Of a stretch of 40,542 nt of DNA, positions 30,854-37,808 are shown piece by piece; positions within the stretch are counted from its first letter, which is position 1; each line of letters opens with the position of its first letter. Under the pieces are notes generated by a model. It worked only from the letters and a program-made list of their open reading frames with translations. It did no database searches and had not been told where the DNA came from. Source of the stretch: Spirochaetota bacterium (GTDB taxonomy: Bacteria > Spirochaetota > Spirochaetia > Sphaerochaetales > Sphaerochaetaceae). Made by a program: the position numbers and the translations under genes. The stretch spans positions 1-40,542 of the forward strand of contig CAKJZO010000062.1 in assembly GCA_918298275.1 (NCBI GenBank), written 5' to 3'.

Positions 30854-31774
30854 ATGAGTCTTGAAGTTTTCGTGCTCGGAACCAGCGGAATGCAGCCTCT
30901 TCCCGGAAGATTCCTCACCTCGGCAATGGTGAGGCACAACGGGGATCTCATGCTCTTCGACTGCGGAGAGGGCACTCAGGTAAGCCTCAAGATGCTCAAC
31001 CTGCACTGGAAACGCATAAAGCATATCTTCATCAGCCACATGCATGCGGACCATGTAACGGGCCTGCCCGGACTGCTGATGCTTTCCTCCCAGGTCGACC
31101 GCGATGAACCGTTGTACATCTACGGTCCGGAAAAGCTTCGCGATTACATCGATGCCAACCGGCGTCTTCTGGATATGTATATCAACTATGAGATACGTTT
31201 CGTGCAGACTCAGCCCGGCATCGTTCTGGAGACGGAAGACTTCACTGTGGAAGCAGTTCCTCTGCTTCATACAAAGCCCTGCATGGGATTTGTCCTGACG
31301 GAGAAGGACAGGGCGGGGGAGTTCAGCGTTGAAAATGCAAAAGCTCTCAATGTACCCTGTGGCCCGATGTGGGGGATGCTCCAGAAGGGTATGGATGTGA
31401 CTCTGGACGACGGGACCGTTGTGCATCCGGACCAGGTACTCGGACCGACGCGCAGGGGAGTCAGGTTCTCCTACATCACGGATACCGTCTACATGGGCCA
31501 CATAGCCAAGCATGTACAGGGCTCGGACCTCCTTCTCTGTGAGGGAATGTTCACCCGCGAGCTTTCGGAGGATGCGTTCGCGAAGAAGCACATGACAAGT
31601 TCACAGGCAGCCACAATAGCTCGTGATGCCGGCGTAAAGAGACTCGGGCTGATTCACTATAGTCCCAGATATACCGATCGGGAACTGAATCAACTCAAGG
31701 AAGAAGCCTGTGAGATATTCCCGGATACGATTCTCTGCCGTGACCGCAATAGCTATCTGCTGACTGCGGAATAA
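30854..31774 (+). CDS. rnz: Ribonuclease Z
   Basis: 306 aa, a metallo-beta-lactamase-fold endonuclease that trims the 3' end of tRNA precursors. The zinc motif is SHMHADH (His62, His64, Asp66, His67); the N-terminal VLGTSGMQPLPGRFLTS and FDCGEGTQ are RNase Z signatures, and LIHYSPRY supplies the late histidine. The length is that of the short form. It follows the Lol genes by 18 bp and is probably the last gene of the rightward series. The ribosome binding site is weak. Confidence 0.95.
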   Translation: MSLEVFVLGTSGMQPLPGRFLTSAMVRHNGDLMLFDCGEGTQVSLKMLNLHWKRIKHIFISHMHADHVTGLPGLLMLSSQVDRDEPLYIYGPEKLRDYIDANRRLLDMYINYEIRFVQTQPGIVLETEDFTVEAVPLLHTKPCMGFVLTEKDRAGEFSVENAKALNVPCGPMWGMLQKGMDVTLDDGTVVHPDQVLGPTRRGVRFSYITDTVYMGHIAKHVQGSDLLLCEGMFTRELSEDAFAKKHMTSSQAATIARDAGVKRLGLIHYSPRYTDRELNQLKEEACEIFPDTILCRDRNSYLLTAE

Positions 31775-31803
31775 AAAAACGCGTCATCCTAAGATAACGC
31801 GTT
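31773..31803 (-). terminator. Rho-independent terminator of the 31825-33066 gene
   Basis: Arms 31778-31788 and 31793-31803 (AACGCGT...ACGCGTT core, one mismatch, 4-nt loop). On the minus strand the stem is followed by seven Ts (31779-31773). The same stem may also stop transcripts from rnz, but without a good T-tract. Confidence 0.75.
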
Positions 31804-31824
31804 GAATTTCCAATCAATATCGAA

Positions 31825-33066
31825 TCAGGCAAGTCTCGGGGCAACCTCTGCATCGAAGTCTGCATCCATGATTGCATTTGCATCGATGGTCTGGATCTCA
31901 TACTCGACTCCGAGCTTATCCATCTCTTCCTGAGCCTCGGCTCCGGTAAGGAACGGAATGATTGCAACTGTCTTTCCGTTGATCTCGAATGCATCACCGG
32001 TTCCGCCGAGGGAAACCAGAACACTGTCGACATCTGCGTTAGTGTAAACGAATGAGATGTCATACTCGCCGTCCTTGGCACTGTCGAACTCGATTCTTGC
32101 TCTCTGAATCGGATCAGTTGCATCGATGTCGTTGATTTCCTTGTCGACTGGAACCTCTACAGTCTGGATGACTGTCTCTGCAGGTGCTGCAGGTGCCGGA
32201 GCTGCGGCAGGAGCGGGCTGTTCCTCAGCAGGAGCAGGAGCTTCTGTCTCAATGGGTTCTGCAACGGCAACAGGAGCTGCTACAGGTGCACCGGCCTGAG
32301 AACTGACTATTGTAGTAAGGTTTGCAATTGCATCACAAAGCTTATCGATCTTGTTCTCGAGAGGTGAATCATAGTGATGTCTCTGATACTGCTCCTTATA
32401 CTCCTCTGAGTCTTCGGGATAATCGTAGTACTCATAGTCATCGAGGTTATCTTCCTCGTCATCATCCTCTTCCTCATAGCTCATGAGGTCGGTCATGTCA
32501 TCAAGCTTGTTTACAAGGGCATAGATTGCATCGAGCAGCGGCTTCTGTGACGGATCTGCAGCTGCGGCTGCGGCAGCCTTTGCGACTTCTTTCTTTGTAT
32601 CTTCGGCAGGTTCTTCTGCTTCTTCTGCGGTCTTTCCCTCGGCTGCTTCTTCCTTTGTCTCCTCTGCAGGTGCATCGAAGATTGAATAGAACTCCTGAGT
32701 CTCTTCCGGAGCAACCTCGTCCTGCTTTGCATCTTCATGCTCTACGGGCTTTGCGGCTGCAGTAGGATCATCGGCGGGAGCTTCGAACAGCTGCTTGTCA
32801 TAGGAGTTAGGCGGAAGCTTGTCTTCTTCATCCTCTTCTTCCTCATGGCTTGTTGCGATCATCGAAGCAATGACGATGAGGACGACACCCACCAGAAGCG
32901 GGAATACCTTGACGGCGATTTCATAGATCTTGTACTGGGAAGTCTCCTGGCCGTTTGTGTACTGCGGAAGCAGGAACTTGATGCCGGCAAATGTGAGACC
33001 GCCCAAAACAATCAGTGTGATGATGATTGTGATGATTACAGACTTCGAATTCTTCTTCTTGCTCAT
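31825..33066 (-). CDS. Acidic Ala/Glu-rich membrane protein
   Basis: 413 aa. Two N-terminal membrane helices (VIITIIITLIVLGGLTFAGIKFLL and VFPLLVGVVLIVIASMIA) are followed by a long low-complexity acidic and Ala/Pro-rich region (EEEEDEEDK; AEEAEEPAEDTKKEVAKAAAAAAADP; APAPAEEQPAPAAAPAPAAPAE). A folded C-terminal domain of about 110 residues follows (RARIEFDSAKDGEYDISFVYTNADVDSVLVSLGGTGDAFEINGKTVAIIPF). The last part vaguely recalls a GGDEF-like N-terminal beta strand and helix but without any catalytic motif, so I leave it unnamed. It has its own strong promoter and terminator, hence is probably abundant and monocistronic. Confidence 0.75.
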   Translation of the reverse strand: MSKKKNSKSVIITIIITLIVLGGLTFAGIKFLLPQYTNGQETSQYKIYEIAVKVFPLLVGVVLIVIASMIATSHEEEEDEEDKLPPNSYDKQLFEAPADDPTAAAKPVEHEDAKQDEVAPEETQEFYSIFDAPAEETKEEAAEGKTAEEAEEPAEDTKKEVAKAAAAAAADPSQKPLLDAIYALVNKLDDMTDLMSYEEEDDDEEDNLDDYEYYDYPEDSEEYKEQYQRHHYDSPLENKIDKLCDAIANLTTIVSSQAGAPVAAPVAVAEPIETEAPAPAEEQPAPAAAPAPAAPAETVIQTVEVPVDKEINDIDATDPIQRARIEFDSAKDGEYDISFVYTNADVDSVLVSLGGTGDAFEINGKTVAIIPFLTGAEAQEEMDKLGVEYEIQTIDANAIMDADFDAEVAPRLA

Positions 33067-33121
33067 TGTAATCCCCCAAAAAGCTTGTAATAAACCCTTT
33101 ATCTAAAAGTTCGATATCGTT

Positions 33122-33150
33122 ATTATATACCAATGGAAGAAACATGACAA
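33122..33150 (-). promoter_or_regulatory. Strong promoter of the 31825-33066 gene
   Basis: On the minus strand TTGTCA (33150-33145), 17 bp, then consensus TATAAT (33127-33122). The -35 element overlaps the start codon of the divergent FtsB-like gene (33144), so the two genes may interfere. A GGGGGATT ribosome binding site follows in the transcript. Confidence 0.7.
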
Positions 33151-33635
33151 GAAAGATAATCATTCTATTTGCCGTTTTGACGCTCTGTTTTTACAGTTTG
33201 ATATCCTCGTTCCTGGGTGAAAGAGGATTTATCGCAAATAATCAGCTCAAGAGGCAATTGAAGGAGAATGAATACAAGCTCGACAAGAGTGATGTTGAAA
33301 TAGAGATGCTGACAAGGCAGGAAACGGAGACCCAGTCGGAGGACGGCAGGCGCTCCACTGCGATGAATCTTGGCTACAAGGTAGACGGCGATGAAGTCTA
33401 CGTGTTTGACACGAAGGATGAGGTCGAAGTGACAGAAACATCCCATAATGTTGATGAAGAGCAAAAAAATAACTCATTCAAGCCTCTCAGACCATCGTTC
33501 ATCCTGTTGATTTCCGTCGGCGCTTCCTTTATCATCTGTCTGTTGGCTTTGCTTCTGAGAAGGCATAAAGGAGAAGAGGATGATCCTCAACAAGAAGAAT
33601 CCGGAGACACTGGAAACTATCTCGGCGATAATTAG
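33144..33635 (+). CDS. FtsB/DivIC-like septum-formation protein with a second membrane helix
   Basis: 163 aa. An N-terminal helix (IIILFAVLTLCFYSLISSF) is followed by LGERGFIANNQLKRQLKENEYKLDKSDVEIEMLTRQ, the coiled coil of FtsB/DivIC proteins. Then comes AMNLGYKVDGDEVYVFD, matching the family's LG-x-x-x-GE-x-x-Y end motif. Unlike ordinary FtsB it continues with a linker and a second membrane helix (FILLISVGASFIICLLALLL) and an acidic tail. A divisome role is inferred from the family. GGAAGAAAC precedes the ATG. The last 56 nt overlap tsaC in another frame. Confidence 0.72.
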   Translation: MTRKIIILFAVLTLCFYSLISSFLGERGFIANNQLKRQLKENEYKLDKSDVEIEMLTRQETETQSEDGRRSTAMNLGYKVDGDEVYVFDTKDEVEVTETSHNVDEEQKNNSFKPLRPSFILLISVGASFIICLLALLLRRHKGEEDDPQQEESGDTGNYLGDN

Positions 33636-34146
33636 GGAAGGTGGAGTAGCCATCCTTCCGTGCGACACGATCTACGGTCTGTGCGCTGCCTACGGCATCG
33701 GCGAAAAGCCGCTCATGGAGATAAAGGGACGTGACAGGAACAAGGCGTTCCTTGTCCTTGCTACCGTCGAGCAGGCTGTCTCGATGTGCACCGAGATTCC
33801 GCAGGACATCCTTTCGGCCTGGCCTGCAGCCCTTACGGTCATACTCAACAGGAAGGAAGGCGGGACCATAGCAATAAGGGTTCCCAATGATCCTTTCCTG
33901 CAGAGGCTTCTGAACGAAGTCGGCTGTCCGATCTACTCGACCAGCGTGAACATGGCAGGGGAAAGCTCCCTTACGAATCTGACTGCAATCTGTAAACGCT
34001 TCGAGGCATTGGTTGATGTGGTAGTACGCGGAGACGAGACACAGGGAAAGGTTCCGTCCACTTTGATCGATGCCACGGTGAAACCCTACAGGCTTGTGCG
34101 TCAGGGGCTGTATGATGCCTCTGCGCTGATCAAAGGGTTACACTGA
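33580..34146 (+). CDS. tsaC: L-threonylcarbamoyladenylate synthase (TsaC/YrdC)
   Basis: 188 aa, the single-domain form. It makes threonylcarbamoyl-AMP from threonine, bicarbonate and ATP for t6A37 in tRNAs reading ANN codons. Signature segments: GGVAILPCDTIYGLCAA, KGRDRNKAFLVL, WPAALTVIL, TIAIRVPNDPFLQ and YSTSVNMAGES. AAGGAG lies 7 nt before the ATG at 33580, within the end of the FtsB-like gene. Its 3' end overlaps the converging small membrane protein by 17 nt. Confidence 0.92.
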   Translation: MILNKKNPETLETISAIIREGGVAILPCDTIYGLCAAYGIGEKPLMEIKGRDRNKAFLVLATVEQAVSMCTEIPQDILSAWPAALTVILNRKEGGTIAIRVPNDPFLQRLLNEVGCPIYSTSVNMAGESSLTNLTAICKRFEALVDVVVRGDETQGKVPSTLIDATVKPYRLVRQGLYDASALIKGLH

Positions 34147-34474
34147 CTCCCTCGGAAACAAGAATAGAGCCTGCATCTATAATTATAGATAAGGCAATGC
34201 ACACGGCCATCCTCACGATACACCAGAGAAGAGTCCATCCTTTCAGGTCCCGGTCCAGGACAGCTATAACAAGCGCCAGAACGACCAGAATCACCGAAAG
34301 GCCGCTGATCGTCCATGCGGCGACGTTGATGCAGGTGACAAGGGTCCGGAGGAATTCAGGCGTAAGCTCCACCCAGAACGAGACCATATAGATACCGCAG
34401 AGAAGAAGAAAAACCAGAAAGAGGTAGTTCATTATGGTATTGGTCAGGTCGAAGACCCTTCGTTTCTGAAGCAT
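34130..34474 (-). CDS. Small three-helix membrane protein
   Basis: 114 aa from the ATG at 34474 (MLQKRRVFDLTN). Three hydrophobic helices are visible: YLFLVFLLLCGIYMVSFWV, INVAAWTISGLSVILVVLALVIAVL and LLWCIVRMAVCIALSIIIDA. No family is recognised. There is no Shine-Dalgarno; a predicted -10 element ends 6 nt before this ATG, which supports this start over the longer frame to 34549. It converges on tsaC with a 17-nt overlap, so antisense effects are possible. Confidence 0.62.
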   Translation of the reverse strand: MLQKRRVFDLTNTIMNYLFLVFLLLCGIYMVSFWVELTPEFLRTLVTCINVAAWTISGLSVILVVLALVIAVLDRDLKGWTLLWCIVRMAVCIALSIIIDAGSILVSEGVSVTL

Positions 34475-34480
34475 GGTCAA

Positions 34481-34509
34481 ATGATAGCACAAGTGAAGTA
34501 TTTGGTGAA
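34481..34509 (-). promoter_or_regulatory. Predicted leaderless promoter of the small membrane protein gene
   Basis: On the minus strand TTCACC (34509-34504), 17 bp, then TATCAT (34486-34481) with an upstream TGC extension. The -10 element ends 6 nt before the ATG at 34474, as in the two other leaderless candidates. Confidence 0.48.
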
Positions 34510-34534
34510 GTTTGACTGTATTAGTACAAAAGAG

Positions 34535-34563
34535 TTGCGAATTCCGCAATTCAGGCTTATCAT
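34535..34563 (+). promoter_or_regulatory. Predicted promoter of the DUF1015 gene with inverted repeat over the -35
   Basis: TTGCGA (34535-34540), 17 bp, TATCAT (34558-34563). An inverted repeat GAGTTGCG/CGCAATTC (34532-34552, 5-nt centre) covers the -35 element and may be an operator. Confidence 0.42.
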
Positions 34564-34598
34564 AATTACATCAAGACAAATTCCGAGAGGTGAAAAAC

Positions 34599-35903
34599 GT
34601 GGAAAACATCAATTGCAAGCTTGAGAAAATGGGCCTGAGGGCATCGGACCTGATGATTCCGAAGAAGGGTACGGACCTTTCGAAGTGGGCAGTTGTTGCC
34701 TGCGACCAGTTCACGTCCGAGAAGGATTACTGGGAGGATGCGGACCGCCTGGTAGGAGATGCTCCCTCGACGCTGAGACTTATTTTCCCGGAGTGCTACC
34801 TTGAGGACGGAGACGGAGACAAGCGCATAGCCGATATCAACAGGACCATGGCACAATATGTCAAGGATGACCTGTTCGACACCTACAGGGATTGCTTCTT
34901 CCTGGTGAAGAGGACCTGCGGCAATGCCTCAAGATGGGGCCTGATGGCCTCGTTGGACCTGGACAGATACAGTTGGGAGAAGGATTCCACAAGCATCATC
35001 CGCGCCACGGAAGGCACCATCCTTTCCAGAATCCCGCCCAGAAAGAAGATCAGAAAGGATGCTCCGCTGGAGATACCTCATATCATGGTTCTCATAAGCG
35101 ATAAGGAAAAAAGCGTCATCGAGCCGCTGGCAGCAAAGACCGACAGGCTCCCAGAGGTCTACGATGTCGAGCTCATGAAGAACGGCGGCCATCTGCAGGC
35201 CTGGCTGGTCGATTCCGACGAGGACAAGACGGCCATCGCCTCAGCCTTCGGAAAGCTCTATGATGCCCTGGATCCGAAGAATCCGCTTCTTTTTGCAATG
35301 GGAGACGGAAACCACAGCTTCGCTACGGCCAAGAGCTGCTGGGAGGACATCAAGCAGACTCTTACCGAAGAGCAGCGGAAGACCCATCCGGCACGTTTCT
35401 GCCTGGTGGAGCTTGAGAACATCTTCGATCCAGGTCTTGTATTCGAGCCCATCCACCGCGTGCTGTTCAACGTCCCCGAAGACGTATTTTTGGCAGAGCT
35501 GGCCAAGAACGCAGACAAGGTCGATACCGAGAAGGTCGGCTGCAGGAACTGCATCGCAAAACACATCGCCGACCAGAGCCGCCAGAGATTCGGCTACTGC
35601 ACCTCGGACAAGCATGTGGTCGTGACTTTGGAGAACCCGTCCGCAAACATTGCTGCAGGCACTCTGCAGAAGGTCATAGACAGTCTCATTTCCAAGGGCT
35701 ATTCGGTGGACTATATCCACGGTGCGGATGTCACGGACAAGCTCGGAAGCGAGAAGGGGAACATCGGCCTGTTCCTGCCGGCGATCGACAAGGGTACTTT
35801 CTTCGATACCATCATCAAGGACGGAGCCCTTCCGAGAAAGACGTTCAGCATGGGCGAAGCCAACGAGAAACGCTACTACATGGAGGCAAGGGCCATCAAA
35901 TAG
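34599..35903 (+). CDS. DUF1015 family protein
   Basis: 434 aa from the GTG at 34599, chosen because GAGAGGTG lies 6 nt upstream; the GTG at 34590 sits within that ribosome binding site. It matches the DUF1015 family common in spirochaetes and clostridia: WAVVACDQFTSEKDYWEDAD, FAMGDGNHSFATAKSCWEDIK, LVELENIFDPGLVFEPIHRVLF. The conserved GDGNHSFATAK block suggests a metal- or phosphate-binding active site, but the biochemical function is not established to my knowledge. Soluble, single-gene transcript between its own promoter and the uraA leader. Confidence 0.88.
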   Translation: MENINCKLEKMGLRASDLMIPKKGTDLSKWAVVACDQFTSEKDYWEDADRLVGDAPSTLRLIFPECYLEDGDGDKRIADINRTMAQYVKDDLFDTYRDCFFLVKRTCGNASRWGLMASLDLDRYSWEKDSTSIIRATEGTILSRIPPRKKIRKDAPLEIPHIMVLISDKEKSVIEPLAAKTDRLPEVYDVELMKNGGHLQAWLVDSDEDKTAIASAFGKLYDALDPKNPLLFAMGDGNHSFATAKSCWEDIKQTLTEEQRKTHPARFCLVELENIFDPGLVFEPIHRVLFNVPEDVFLAELAKNADKVDTEKVGCRNCIAKHIADQSRQRFGYCTSDKHVVVTLENPSANIAAGTLQKVIDSLISKGYSVDYIHGADVTDKLGSEKGNIGLFLPAIDKGTFFDTIIKDGALPRKTFSMGEANEKRYYMEARAIK

Positions 35904-35954
35904 CGAATCGTTTGTTGCGCTTTGTTGTTTTTTCATAAATCATCTGAAAAACTC

Positions 35955-35983
35955 TTCTCATACTCTCCGATATCTGCTATTTT
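35955..35983 (+). promoter_or_regulatory. Candidate promoter for the uraA leader
   Basis: TTCTCA (35955-35960), 17 bp, TATTTT (35978-35983) preceded by TGC (extended -10). Transcription would begin near 35990 and include the leader reading frame and attenuator. Confidence 0.4.
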
Positions 35984-36010
35984 CAACCAAGGAAATTGAG
36001 AGGGGAAACG

Positions 36011-36091
36011 ATGATTGAGCTTAGTGTAAAAACGGCATTGCTTGGTTTCGGGGACAACCTTTCCATTTCTCCAGTTTCAGTGAACAGATAG
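36011..36091 (+). CDS. Leader peptide upstream of uraA (26 codons)
   Basis: ATG at 36011 is preceded by GAGAGGGG at good distance. The frame begins MIELSVKTALLGFGDN and ends at TAG 36089-36091, so the stop codon lies in the first bases of the terminator stem. A ribosome at or near the stop would cover the 5' arm and prevent termination. The layout resembles the pyrBI-type coupled attenuators of enteric bacteria. The peptide itself shows no run of one regulatory codon, so sensing would rely on polymerase/ribosome coupling (inference). Confidence 0.55.
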   Translation: MIELSVKTALLGFGDNLSISPVSVNR

Positions 36092-36119
36092 TCAACCTCT
36101 TTCGGGTTGACTTTTTTTT
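36090..36119 (+). terminator. Intrinsic terminator/attenuator in front of uraA
   Basis: Perfect 8-bp stem AGTCAACC (36090-36097) / GGTTGACT (36105-36112), 7-nt loop, then an eight-T run (36112-36119). It lies 26 nt before the uraA start codon, downstream of the leader reading frame. It may also stop read-through from the DUF1015 gene. Confidence 0.85.
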
Positions 36120-36144
36120 GAGCTTTATTTGAAGGAGAAGTCAA

Positions 36145-37461
36145 ATGGAACTTATTTACGACGTTCAGGATAAGCCGAAGTTCAGAGAGCTTATCGTATT
36201 CGCTTTCCAGCAGCTGCTTGCCATCATGGCTGCAACGATCGCTGTTCCGGCAATTATCGGAAACGGAATGACCGCATCTGCCGCTCTCTTCGGAGCCGGT
36301 GCTGGTACGATCGCCTATCTTTTGATCACCCAGTTCAAGAGCCCGGTCTTCCTGGGTTCCTCATTCGCCTTCATCGGCTCGATGTTCGCAGCCTTCGCAG
36401 GTGCCACCTCAATGCAGATGGGATTCCTCGGACTGATCATCGGTGCAGTCTCGGCCGGTCTGGTCTATGTAATCATCGCCCTGATCGTCAAGAAGGTCGG
36501 AGTAGAGTGGATTAACAAGATCATGCCTGCTGCAGTCATCGGACCGACAGTCGCAATCATCGGACTCTCTCTTGCAGGAAACGCAATCGGCGACCTCACT
36601 ACAGCTGATGCCGGCGGATCCACATATGCAGCCCTCGTCTGCGGACTGGTGACCCTTTTCACGGTCATCGGATGTTCCATCTACGGAAAGAAGATGGCCA
36701 AGCTCATCCCGTTCGTAATCGGAATCGGAGCAGGCTACATCGTATCGCTCATCTTCACGGTCTGCGGAGTCAAGATTATCGACTTCACACCGTTCCACAA
36801 CCTCTTGACAAACGGCAAGGTCACATTCGCAACCTTCTTCAACATCCCGCAGTTCACCTTCATCGAAGGTTTCAAGGGATTCAAGCAGATGAACCTTTCT
36901 TACCTCGGCACGATCATCGTGGCCTATGTTCCCGTAGCCTTCGTAGTTTTCGCAGAGCATATCGCTGACCACAAGAACCTCAGCTCAATCATCGGCAAGG
37001 ACCTTCTCAAGGAGCCCGGCCTCAACAGAACTCTCCTCGGTGACGGTGTCGGAAACATGGTCAGCGCATTCTTCGGCGGTTGTGTCGACACAACATACGG
37101 CGAGTCCGTCGGATGCGTCGCCATCACAAGGAACGCTTCGGTCTACACCATTCTTGTCGCTGCCTTCCTCGCAATCATCGTTTCCTTCATTTCACCCTTC
37201 GTCGCAGTTCTCGATTCGATTCCGGCCTGCGTCATGGGCGGTGTCTGCATGACTCTCTACGGATTCATCGCAGTCTCAGGTCTCAAGATGATCCAGAAGG
37301 TCGATCTCGAGGACAACAGGAACCTCTTCACGGTTTCCGTTATCCTGATCGCCGGAATCGGCGGACTTGCAGTCAGCTTCGGTTCGGTCACAATCACTTC
37401 AGTTGCATGTGCACTGATCCTCGGAATCATCGTGAATGCACTTCCGAAGAAGAAAGACTGA
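36145..37461 (+). CDS. uraA: Uracil/xanthine permease family transporter
   Basis: 438 aa, nucleobase-cation symporter-2 (NCS2) family, with about 12-14 membrane segments starting at FAFQQLLAIMAATIAVPAIIGNG. Family hallmarks include the motif PVAFVVFAEHIADHKNLSSIIG (the acidic substrate residue in AEHIGDH) and GNMVSAFFGGCVDTTYGESVGCVAITRNASVY. The QQLLAIMAATIAVP opening and AEHIADH favour uracil over purine substrates. It imports uracil with protons. GAAGGAG precedes the ATG. Expression is probably controlled by the leader-peptide/terminator unit upstream. Confidence 0.92.
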   Translation: MELIYDVQDKPKFRELIVFAFQQLLAIMAATIAVPAIIGNGMTASAALFGAGAGTIAYLLITQFKSPVFLGSSFAFIGSMFAAFAGATSMQMGFLGLIIGAVSAGLVYVIIALIVKKVGVEWINKIMPAAVIGPTVAIIGLSLAGNAIGDLTTADAGGSTYAALVCGLVTLFTVIGCSIYGKKMAKLIPFVIGIGAGYIVSLIFTVCGVKIIDFTPFHNLLTNGKVTFATFFNIPQFTFIEGFKGFKQMNLSYLGTIIVAYVPVAFVVFAEHIADHKNLSSIIGKDLLKEPGLNRTLLGDGVGNMVSAFFGGCVDTTYGESVGCVAITRNASVYTILVAAFLAIIVSFISPFVAVLDSIPACVMGGVCMTLYGFIAVSGLKMIQKVDLEDNRNLFTVSVILIAGIGGLAVSFGSVTITSVACALILGIIVNALPKKKD

Positions 37462-37482
37462 CGACTGTTAATTTTCCCGGAA

Positions 37483-37520
37483 AAGAGGGCCATCGTTATT
37501 TCGGTGGCCTTCTTCATTTT
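37483..37520 (+). terminator. Terminator of uraA
   Basis: A 13-bp stem (37483-37495 with 37502-37514, two G-T pairs), 6-nt loop, followed by CATTTT. It begins 21 nt after the uraA stop. Confidence 0.75.
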
Positions 37521-37533
37521 CTCCAAAAAACAC

Positions 37534-37562
37534 TTGCCAAAGATGCTAATCTTGTGTACAGT
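37534..37562 (+). promoter_or_regulatory. Promoter of the tRNA pair
   Basis: TTGCCA (37534-37539), 17 bp, TACAGT (37557-37562). The predicted start lies about 15 nt before tRNA-Thr. Confidence 0.65.
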
Positions 37563-37583
37563 ACATTCTGTCGCAAGACGATT

Positions 37584-37657
37584 GCCACCTTAGCTCAGCT
37601 GGCCAGAGCACGTGACTTGTAATCTCGGGGTCGTCAGTTCGAATCCGACAGGTGGCT
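37584..37657 (+). tRNA. tRNA-Thr (anticodon TGT)
   Basis: 74 nt without CCA. Acceptor GCCACCT/AGGTGGC, D-stem GCTC/GAGC, anticodon loop CTTGTAA with TGT at 37618-37620, T-loop TTCGAAT. Two positions are unpaired in the cloverleaf: T-T in the anticodon stem (37613/37625) and A-C in the T-stem (37636/37646). It reads ACA and probably other ACN codons. Confidence 0.93.
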
Positions 37658-37662
37658 AATAT

Positions 37663-37744
37663 GGAGAGGTTCCCGAGCGGTCAAAGGGGGCAGACTGTAA
37701 ATCTGTTGGCTCAGCCTTCGAAGGTCCGAATCCTTCTCTCTCCA
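37663..37744 (+). tRNA. tRNA-Tyr (anticodon GTA)
   Basis: 82 nt without CCA, with the long variable arm of class II bacterial tRNAs. Acceptor GGAGAGG/TCTCTCC (one G-T pair), anticodon stem CAGA/TCTG with loop CTGTAAA and GTA at 37697-37699, T-arm GAAGG/CCTTC. It lies 5 nt after tRNA-Thr, so both come from one transcript. Confidence 0.95.
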
Positions 37745-37750
37745 CTTCAT

Positions 37751-37780
37751 AGGACTTCCTCGAAAGGGGAAGTCCTCGTT
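37751..37780 (+). terminator. Hairpin after the tRNA pair
   Basis: Perfect 9-bp stem AGGACTTCC/GGAAGTCCT (37751-37776) with an 8-nt loop, followed by CGTTGTCT, a poor T-tract. A terminator or partial terminator, allowing some read-through into ykgJ-dnaG-rpoD. Confidence 0.6.
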
Positions 37781-37808
37781 GTCTATACAGGCATTTCAAG
37801 GGGTGAAG

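Noticed and set aside
36000-36120. Purine riboswitch or PyrR-binding site before uraA
   Set aside because: No conserved purine-aptamer core or PyrR-type loop is recognisable; the leader reading frame plus terminator explains the region better.
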